A DNA stretch of 38,127 nucleotides from NCBI GenBank assembly GCA_022826865.1, contig JAJDUC010000023.1, forward strand, positions 1 to 38,127, read 5' to 3'. The translations under genes were made by a program, and so were the position numbers. This document shows positions 32,509 to 38,127 of the stretch, one piece after another (positions within the stretch are counted from its first letter, which is position 1; each line of letters begins with the position of its first letter). The DNA is from Anaerolineae bacterium. Lineage in GTDB: Bacteria; Chloroflexota; Anaerolineae; Aggregatilineales; Phototrophicaceae. The notes under the pieces were generated by a model. The model searched no databases, was not told the origin of the DNA, and saw only the letters and a list, made by a program, of their open reading frames with translations.

Positions 32509-34422
32509 TCAGCCTCCCGGAACCGAGCGCGCATCTGCATCCGGCTCGGCATAGCGATCAAAGATGCGGCGATAAGATTGCGAGGATCGCAGCAAATCTT
32601 CATGCGCGCCTTGGGCGACAACGCGTCCGTTGCGCAGCACGATGATGTGATCGGCCCAGCGGATCTGCGAAAGTCGATGCGTGATCAGCAGTGTGGTGCG
32701 GCCGCGCGCCGCCGACCAGATTGCGCGCTGGATCTTGTCTTCTGTCGCGCTGTCGATGGCGCTGGTGCTGTCGTCAAGAATGAGAACGCGCGGATCGGTC
32801 TGAAAGGCTCGCGCCAAAGCCAGGCGCTGCCGCTGCCCGCCGCTCAATGTCTGGCCGCGTTGACCGATGATCGTTTCATAGCCGCTGGGAAATGCGGAAA
32901 CAAATTCATGCGCTTGCGCGGCTTTGGCGGATTCGATGATGCGTTTCATATTGAGATCATCGTGCCCAAAAGCGATGTTTTCGGCGACACTGCGGCCGAA
33001 AAGGAATACATCTTGTTCGATGATGCTTATTTGGGAACGCAAAGACTGCAAATTCCAGTCGCGGACATCGACGCCATCTACCATCACGCGGCCATCATCA
33101 ACATCATAGATGCGGTTGACCAATTTGCTCAGTGTGCTTTTGCCGGAACCCGTCTGGCCCACGATCGCCACCGTCTGCCCGGGCAAGGCCTGAAAAGAAA
33201 TCTCGCTCAGGATCTTTTCATCAGCATATCCAAACGAGACATTCTCAAAACAGATCGCGCCCCGGATGGCGGCGCTGTGTCCGGCCTCGTTTTGATCCAG
33301 TTGTGTCCGCGCCTTGATCACATTAAGGATGCGCACGGCGCTGGCATAACCCGAGGCGATGCGCGAAGAGGTGAAAAGCGAAATAAAAACGGGAAACTGA
33401 AACAAATTGATCAGACCGAGGAAAGCGATCACCTGGCCTTCGACTATGGCGCCGCTGCGATAAAGCGCCGCGGAATGAACCAAGGCGGCAACAACTGTGA
33501 TGCCAAATAAGAAAACGGACAGATAGCGCGCTTCAAACTCGCCCTGTTGAATGAAACGGTCGCGCACGCGATCGGCCAAACTGTTGAAGGCGTTGATTTC
33601 ACCTTCCTCCTGCGCCGCGCCTTTCACCACTTCAAGACCGTCGAGCGATTCGGCAAGGCGCGCGTTCATGCTGCCGAAACTGCTTCTCACCTCGCTGGCG
33701 ATGGGATGCAATTTCAGAATGAAATAAATCTGCACGAGGATATGCGTGACGATGAAGAACATCGGCACGGCGACAAGATGCGGGTGAATCCCGGGCGCGT
33801 AGAGCGCCGGCATGATCAAAAACATATTGGCGCCGGTGATGAGATTGACGCCCGGGTTCATCATAAAATTCATTTCCCGCACGTCATTGGTCACACGGGC
33901 CATCGTCTCGCCAACCGGCTGCATGTCGTGGTAACTCATGCTCTTGCCGAGCAGGCTCGAGTAAAGTTCGTCGCGAATGTCCCGTTCGAAGCGCTGAGCG
34001 AAGATTTCGGCGGCGAAATTGCGCAGGAATTGCAGCAGCGAGCGCAGCGATTGGGAAAGGACTATCACGAGGACGCTGTTGAGCACCAGCGAAGCCGTCC
34101 GGTCATTCATCAGCAGCACGGCGTCGAATGCGCTGCCCAGGGCGCCAGGCACGACACCGGCGAGAAAGGCATTCGAAAATGCGCCGGCCACCAGCAAGAC
34201 AGCGGTGATGGGATGGCGGGCGATATGCGACAGGATGAAGCGGATTGGGCCGGCGTGGTTCGTCCTGATCGGGGAATTCGCGCGAAACTCGGCGGCCATG
34301 AAACGTCCGTGAAGGCGGGCAGATTGGGCTGACGGCAAGTTTAGTCCAATATTGCTGATAGCTGAATGGAAGATTTCGCCAGAGGCCGCCCGCTTAAACC
34401 GGGCTGCCGCTGCGACCTTCAT
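32509..34422 (-). CDS. ABC exporter half-transporter, degenerate-site partner
   Basis: A six-helix membrane domain is followed by an ATPase domain with Walker A GQTGSGKST (422-430), an IEQD Q-loop (Q470), LSGGQ (526-530), Walker B LILDDS and the H-loop ITHRL (H582). The catalytic Glu after Walker B is Asp (D551), a change known from the degenerate site of heterodimeric exporters such as TM287/288 and LmrCD. Together with the LSVGQ of the next gene, this predicts a heterodimer with one hydrolytic and one degenerate site. The frame's first ATG (34422) overlaps the stop of the previous gene as ATGA. ATG at 34299 would remove 41 residues that do not look like the family and is a serious alternative; neither has a good Shine-Dalgarno. 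Confidence 0.92.
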   Translation of the reverse strand: MKVAAAARFKRAASGEIFHSAISNIGLNLPSAQSARLHGRFMAAEFRANSPIRTNHAGPIRFILSHIARHPITAVLLVAGAFSNAFLAGVVPGALGSAFDAVLLMNDRTASLVLNSVLVIVLSQSLRSLLQFLRNFAAEIFAQRFERDIRDELYSSLLGKSMSYHDMQPVGETMARVTNDVREMNFMMNPGVNLITGANMFLIMPALYAPGIHPHLVAVPMFFIVTHILVQIYFILKLHPIASEVRSSFGSMNARLAESLDGLEVVKGAAQEEGEINAFNSLADRVRDRFIQQGEFEARYLSVFLFGITVVAALVHSAALYRSGAIVEGQVIAFLGLINLFQFPVFISLFTSSRIASGYASAVRILNVIKARTQLDQNEAGHSAAIRGAICFENVSFGYADEKILSEISFQALPGQTVAIVGQTGSGKSTLSKLVNRIYDVDDGRVMVDGVDVRDWNLQSLRSQISIIEQDVFLFGRSVAENIAFGHDDLNMKRIIESAKAAQAHEFVSAFPSGYETIIGQRGQTLSGGQRQRLALARAFQTDPRVLILDDSTSAIDSATEDKIQRAIWSAARGRTTLLITHRLSQIRWADHIIVLRNGRVVAQGAHEDLLRSSQSYRRIFDRYAEPDADARSVPGG

Positions 34423-36824
34423 TCGATGGTTAAGGCGACCGGCAAAATGCCCACGGTGTCTTCCTCGGTCGTCTTGCCCCCGCTGACCGGCAGCCGGCGT
34501 ATCTCGCCCGTGTCGCTCGTGTATTCATACATCAGCGCCCAGATATGATATTCACCGGCCGGGGTGCTGGGCGGCAGACGCAGCGCGCGGTTATCCCAAA
34601 TCATGTCATGCGGCTTCCAAGCCGACGTGGGCGCGAAGCCCGCCTGTGGTCCCGAGTCCTGCCCCTGCGCCACCGGCTGGTTGCTGTCGGCGGAGGCGAC
34701 AAACCAGGCGATCGTGTAGTCCCGGGGGAGCGGCGCTTCAGTCCCCCAGAGCAAGGACAGCTCCAGGACATCGCCGGCCTGATAACTTGATCCGCCCGGC
34801 AGGACCATGCCGCGCAGGCGAATATGTTCGCCATAGCGCAGGTTTAGGGCAATATCGCCCGAATAACGCGCCATCAGGTTAGGCGCCGAAGCGATTGTGC
34901 TGTATTCAAGCAGCCGCACCGTGTCATCGCTCGGCTGCAGGCTGACCGTCCGCAGCGGGTAATAGTTGAGCGCGAGATAGCGTTCAAGCGGTCGGAAACT
35001 CCAAGGCATGAACGGGCTGGTATTCTCGAGAACCCAGAGCCGACGCTTTTGCCGGGCCAGATGCTGCAGCGCGCGCAAGCTGCGTACATCAATCCAGTCA
35101 TTCGGATTGTCCGACTGTATTTGAGCCGGCTGCCTGTCGCTCGCAGCTTGAGCCGGCGGCCGCGGCAATATGATCGGGCGCGGCGCGTCGCCGTCCAGGT
35201 GGTTCAGAATGAAGTCGCCATAATCATTGCTCGAGAGCAAAAGCACGTCGTCGGCCGCGGCATGTTTTGAAAGGAAATCGAGCGCCGCATGAAGCGCCTC
35301 GTTGTGCGATTGTGTGCGAGTATCTTTTTTGTATGCCGAGTTGAGGTTGAGCAGAATCAATGCCAGACAAAGAAATGCAAGTGGGGGAACGGTGTAGCGC
35401 CAGCGGCTGCGCCGCCTGTGCATCAGTTGAAAAAGAGCAATGGAAAAGACCGCCCCAAGCGCAAAAAAACTGAGCCCCCAAACCGGCAGATTTGCGCGCG
35501 TCCAGAGAAAATCAAAGCCGAGATCGCTCCATCGTTCCGGCAGAACAACCCAGCGAAAGTACCGCGGCTGCATCAGCGAGGGCGTCCATTCGGACAGCCC
35601 GCTCGATTCAGCCGGCAAAGAATCGCTGTAGTGATTCCAACTGAGCGATACGGCGCAGAATTGAATCCAGATGCCATAAGCCAGCAAAGCGACCCAGATG
35701 AGCCGCAGGGCTCTTCGACCTCGCTCAAAAAAGAGTGCCGCTACCGGCGCCGTCAACAGCATCAACACGGGAAGGACAGGCAGCAGAAAGCGCGGCGGCC
35801 AGCTGAGGCCGCCAAACCAGTGAGGGCCGGTTGAGATAGCGTGTCCAATGGAATAGATTGCGCCGAACACACAGGCGCAAACGAGGAGACGATATTGCCC
35901 TCGTCGCCAAAGAATAACCCCGCCGGCCAGAGCTAAGAGGGCGATGGGCGATGTTCCCCACAGGCTGGCGCCGGGGCTAAGAAGATAGGTCCGAAGGGCT
36001 TCACCGACGTATTCGCTGCTGTATTCATAACGCTCGAGCGCTTGCTGTACCGCCGGCGGAGGGGGATCAAGCAGCATCGGCATGAGCAGGAGGAGCAGCA
36101 GCGCGGCCAGAATGGCGATCGACAGGCGCCGCCCCAGACTCTTCGGCGCGCGCGCTATAGCTGGGATAGCGAAGATAATCGGGGCCGGGAGCGCCATCAG
36201 GGCTGAATACTTGGTTTCGATCGCCAGCAGCAGACCCAGGGCGGCAAGCGCCAGAAAGAGCGGGTACTGACGCGCCGGTCTGCCATGCCCGATTTGGAGC
36301 AAGAGCAGAGAAACAAGGATGAAAAACGTTGTGAGCGGCTCGCGAAAGAATGTCTGGCTGTAAGCCCAAAGATTCGTGCCCAGGCCGGCGGAAACGCTGA
36401 CCAGGACCGCCACCCGGTCGCTGTATTGCAACGCGCGCAGTATTAGGTAAATGAGACCAACATTTAGGGCGCAAAAGAAGACGTTGAACAACCAGACGGT
36501 GTGAATGTTTCCGAGACCGGGAAGGGCCTCGGCAAGTTTCAGCAACGGCATCGCAAGCTGTATATTCAGCTTCTCGTCAACTTCATAAGCGCCCAGGGGC
36601 AGTCTGTCAGCCTGGCGGATGCGCAGCGCCGGCTTGGTCCAGTTGGATTCGTCCATCAGCCAGTCGCCATAGCGCGAGCGACTGGTGACGGCATCCAAGG
36701 CGCGACGGGTATCCCCGGCTTGAATCACCGCGCGATAGGTCAACATGTAGACGCATGTCATCAAGCTGACGAGCAGTAGAAAGACCAGCGCTCGATGTGT
36801 TGTAGCGTTCGGGGCGGTCATCAT
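34419..36824 (-). CDS. GT-C-like membrane protein with C-terminal exoplasmic beta-sandwich domain
   Basis: This ~801-residue protein has a polytopic membrane part (~1-510) of PMT/GT39-like type. Its first loop contains GDTRRALDAV and later VDEKLNIQLAMPLL; which acidic residues would be catalytic is less clear than in the other copies. FFREPLTTFFILVSLLLLQ in the membrane region is typical of this group. The last ~125 residues form a beta-rich domain with LELSLLWGTE, DYTIAWFVASAD and PAGEYHIWALMYEYT, the same type as in the 846-aa protein. I prefer the ATG pair at 36824/36821, which lies just after the stop of the regulator gene, over ATG at 36896, which would overlap that gene by 65 bases. The end overlaps the first ATG of the ABC gene. 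Function inferred only from fold. Confidence 0.78.
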   Translation of the reverse strand: MMTAPNATTHRALVFLLLVSLMTCVYMLTYRAVIQAGDTRRALDAVTSRSRYGDWLMDESNWTKPALRIRQADRLPLGAYEVDEKLNIQLAMPLLKLAEALPGLGNIHTVWLFNVFFCALNVGLIYLILRALQYSDRVAVLVSVSAGLGTNLWAYSQTFFREPLTTFFILVSLLLLQIGHGRPARQYPLFLALAALGLLLAIETKYSALMALPAPIIFAIPAIARAPKSLGRRLSIAILAALLLLLLMPMLLDPPPPAVQQALERYEYSSEYVGEALRTYLLSPGASLWGTSPIALLALAGGVILWRRGQYRLLVCACVFGAIYSIGHAISTGPHWFGGLSWPPRFLLPVLPVLMLLTAPVAALFFERGRRALRLIWVALLAYGIWIQFCAVSLSWNHYSDSLPAESSGLSEWTPSLMQPRYFRWVVLPERWSDLGFDFLWTRANLPVWGLSFFALGAVFSIALFQLMHRRRSRWRYTVPPLAFLCLALILLNLNSAYKKDTRTQSHNEALHAALDFLSKHAAADDVLLLSSNDYGDFILNHLDGDAPRPIILPRPPAQAASDRQPAQIQSDNPNDWIDVRSLRALQHLARQKRRLWVLENTSPFMPWSFRPLERYLALNYYPLRTVSLQPSDDTVRLLEYSTIASAPNLMARYSGDIALNLRYGEHIRLRGMVLPGGSSYQAGDVLELSLLWGTEAPLPRDYTIAWFVASADSNQPVAQGQDSGPQAGFAPTSAWKPHDMIWDNRALRLPPSTPAGEYHIWALMYEYTSDTGEIRRLPVSGGKTTEEDTVGILPVALTIE

Positions 36825-36831
36825 CCTGGTG

Positions 36832-37602
36832 TCAGGAAGCGGGCGCTGTCCCGGCTTCTTCGGCTTCCCGAGCCTTGAGGATCCCGGAGAGCGCATCGAC
36901 TATGCGATGCAGGTTCTGCCTGTCCATCTGTTGGAAGGCCATCGCCAAACGGATGAAGGCTTCATTGCGACCGTCCTGAATAAATAGCTGCGGGTCAGGC
37001 GGCGTTACCGCTTGCGCTGGCCTTCGCGCGCCGGATGCGCGCGGGGCCGGCCTGGCGCCATTCGGCTCGATGAAATCGCTCAGGTCGCGCTCTACCGCTT
37101 GCGCCAGCGCCGTCAGATGATTGACCGGAATCATGCGTTTGCCCATTTCATAGGCAATGAGCAATTCGATATCAAGCGCCGTGCTTGCGCCCAGGTCCTC
37201 GACGCTTTGCCGGGTAGATTCGCGCGCAGCCCGCAGCAATACGCCGATCAGGCGCTGCCGCAATAGCATATACTCGTCGGCGGGCGGCTGCCTGTCTTGT
37301 GCCTCGCCCTCGGGCGCTGGGCCGGCGTACCCGGTCAAAAAAAGCGTGAGCAATTCCAAATGAGGCAGACTGGGCACTTGCTCCCCGTATTCCCAATCTC
37401 GCAGCAATTGCGCTTCAACCTGGAGGAATTGGGCGCATTCTTCCGGCGAGCGCCCGGCATTCTGCCGGCACTGCCGTATGAGCGCGCCGATGATCTTGCC
37501 AAGCAGATTGTATGCTTCTATCCGGTGATTTTTTTGCGTCCCTAGCTTGGGAAGAGCCCCCAGCGTTTCCAGCGCGGCCTGTGTCAGGTTTATATCTTTC
37601 AT
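36832..37602 (-). CDS. Putative regulator with two XRE-type helix-turn-helix domains
   Basis: This 256-residue protein has two Cro/C1-like DNA-binding domains, at ~34-91 and ~114-177. Each ends in the usual form: DWEYGEQVPSLPHLELL in the first and AYEMGKRMIPVNHLTAL in the second. A Pro/Ala-rich linker and a C-terminal helical segment follow (~210-250, FIRLAMAFQQMDRQNLHRIV), which may dimerise. A tandem HTH in one chain suggests binding to an extended or asymmetric site. ATG at 37602 is used rather than TTG at 37605. It is the first gene of the run leading to the 825-aa membrane protein and the ABC exporter. An inverted repeat within its own promoter could be its operator. Confidence 0.85.
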   Translation of the reverse strand: MKDINLTQAALETLGALPKLGTQKNHRIEAYNLLGKIIGALIRQCRQNAGRSPEECAQFLQVEAQLLRDWEYGEQVPSLPHLELLTLFLTGYAGPAPEGEAQDRQPPADEYMLLRQRLIGVLLRAARESTRQSVEDLGASTALDIELLIAYEMGKRMIPVNHLTALAQAVERDLSDFIEPNGARPAPRASGARRPAQAVTPPDPQLFIQDGRNEAFIRLAMAFQQMDRQNLHRIVDALSGILKAREAEEAGTAPAS

Positions 37603-37628
37603 CAAAGCTCTCGCGATTCGTAAGTCGG

Positions 37629-37657
37629 ATTATAGACTTGCCTATACGTCGGGGCAA
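37629..37657 (-). promoter_or_regulatory. Sigma-70-type promoter of the double-HTH regulator
   Basis: On the minus strand TTGCCC (37657-37652, four of six) is followed after exactly 17 bases by a perfect TATAAT (37634-37629). The transcription start near 37622 is ~20 bases before the ATG at 37602. Confidence 0.8.
37631..37646. promoter_or_regulatory. Inverted repeat within the promoter, possible operator
   Basis: TATAG (37631-37635) and CTATA (37642-37646) are separated by six bases and lie between and over the -35 and -10 elements of the regulator promoter. A bound protein would block polymerase. Autoregulation by the encoded HTH protein is an inference. Confidence 0.4.
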
Positions 37658-37733
37658 GCAATTGCCGTCCTGAAACAGGGCAGTCTCATCAAAATCATAA
37701 TGAGCCCTTCGCCACGAAAATTGTGAAAATGCC

Positions 37734-37806
37734 GGGGCGCCGCATGAGACGCCAATTGAAAATGGCTTGAAAATGGCTTGCAAATTGCGGGCGTTTCAGC
37801 GGGTCG
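37734..37806. repeat. Decayed GTAGGGGCG-family element, copy D, reversed relative to copy A
   Basis: Read on the plus strand it follows the reverse complement of copy A: GGGGCG, TGAGACGCC, TTGAAAATGGC, TGCAAATTGCGGGCGTTTC. The outer ends are eroded and the centre contains an 11-bp tandem duplication, TGAAAATGGCT at 37757-37767 and 37768-37778. It cannot form the clean hairpins of copies A and C. Confidence 0.65.
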
Positions 37807-37910
37807 CGTAGGCACAGACCACCGACGCTGGCCGGCGACCCGGACCGCCGCCGACGCTGACCGATGGCGCGGTAGTGTATCCTTTTCGGTTGAAACAGAA
37901 AAAACTTTGC

Positions 37911-37928
37911 CACCGAGTACACCGAGAA
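37911..37928. repeat. CACCGAG 9-bp tandem repeat
   Basis: CACCGAGTA followed by CACCGAGAA, a 9-bp period. Similar ACCGAG/ACACCGAGA phrases are frequent intergenic repeats in several bacterial phyla. It codes for nothing recognisable here. Confidence 0.5.
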
Positions 37929-37999
37929 AAACGAGAGCGTCGAGAATCGTGTGCGAAATATGCCCTTTTCTCAGTAGAATCAAGTTAGTCATGCGAAAT

Positions 38000-38019
38000 T
38001 CAGCATAAGTCAGCATAAG
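38000..38019. repeat. 10-bp perfect tandem repeat
   Basis: TCAGCATAAG occurs twice without a gap (38000-38009, 38010-38019), just before repeat copy C. Confidence 0.8.
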
Positions 38020-38027
38020 GTCGATAG

Positions 38028-38095
38028 GTAGGGGCGACACTGTGTGTCGCCCGAAAATTCGCGCTTTTGTCGGCGGGCGACCGAATCGCCCCTAC
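38028..38095. repeat. GTAGGGGCG-ended inverted-repeat element, copy C
   Basis: This 68-base element has the 10-base inverted ends GTAGGGGCGA (38028-38037) and TCGCCCCTAC (38086-38095). A left hairpin pairs 38032-38040 with 38044-38052 (9 bp, TGT loop). A right hairpin pairs GGGCGA (38075-38080) with TCGCCC (38086-38091). The layout matches copy A, but the stem sequences differ, with compensating changes (GTTTC/GAAAC in A, GACAC/GTGTC in C). Confidence 0.75.
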
Positions 38096-38127
38096 ACCGT
38101 TCTTCAGATTGTTGCATTACTTTCCTG

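Larger units (their letters stand above)
37603..38127. other. Gene-free region at the right end
   Basis: No supported gene is seen in these 525 bases. It contains the regulator promoter and a possible operator (37629-37657), a decayed repeat copy D (37734-37806), a CACCGAG tandem (37911-37928), a 10-bp tandem repeat (38000-38019) and repeat copy C (38028-38095). Confidence 0.8.

Noticed and set aside
32431..33510. Plus-strand reading frame of 359 codons
   Set aside because: Antisense to both ABC genes; its product is low-complexity and matches no family I know.
37642..38040. Minus-strand reading frame of 132 codons at the right end
   Set aside because: It runs through repeat copy D, the CACCGAG tandem and the 10-bp tandem repeat, and has no start signals; repeat-derived.

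Overview
This window looks like a chromosomal segment of a Chloroflexota bacterium, probably Anaerolineae or a close relative. The main evidence is a set of very large membrane proteins of the TIGR03663 (Agl23-like) and DUF2298 (Chlor_Arch_YYY) types, families known mainly from Chloroflexota and Archaea. Fusions to NHL propellers and exoplasmic beta-sandwich domains fit the same group. The DNA is fairly GC-rich and gene-dense, with ordinary housekeeping genes (gyrA, rplY, birA, tRNA-Gly) between the large genes. No phage, transposase or CRISPR array is visible.

Layout. (1) Positions 229-19959: eight minus-strand genes with gaps of at most 66 bases, read from right to left. They are a GT4 glycosyltransferase, an 896-aa GT-C-like membrane protein, a 1965-aa tandem GT-C/DUF2298 protein, a 900-aa DUF2298 protein (10-base overlap with the previous gene), a 659-aa GT-C-like protein, an ECF sigma factor, a putative anti-sigma factor, and a 1298-aa TIGR03663 protein with an NHL propeller. 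(2) Positions 19960-20540: a gene-free stretch with a long inverted-repeat element and a near-consensus promoter. (3) Positions 20541-21413: tRNA-Gly(CCC) and rplY on the plus strand, followed by a strong terminator. (4) Positions 21563-24127: gyrA on the minus strand. (5) Positions 24128-27974: a small four-helix membrane protein with its own promoter and terminator, then birA with an anchored protein of unknown function (minus), and a divergent HIT-family gene. (6) Positions 27986-30526: an 846-aa GT-C-like protein. (7) Positions 30687-37602: a minus-strand run of a double-HTH regulator, an 825-aa GT-C-like protein and two ABC exporter half-transporters whose motifs predict a heterodimer with one degenerate ATP site. 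(8) Positions 37603-38127 hold the regulator's promoter and several repeats.

How it may work together. About eight GT-C-type modules lie within 38 kb. Such enzymes usually take a sugar from a polyprenyl-phosphate carrier and transfer it outside the membrane, while the cytosolic GT4 enzyme would act on a nucleotide-sugar donor. I infer a cell-surface glycan or protein-glycosylation programme, with envelope-stress-type control from the embedded sigma/anti-sigma pair. The heterodimeric exporter may move a lipid-linked product, but its substrate cannot be read from sequence.

Short GTAGGGGCG-ended inverted-repeat elements occur at both ends of the window and in the middle. They are the only repeat family seen.
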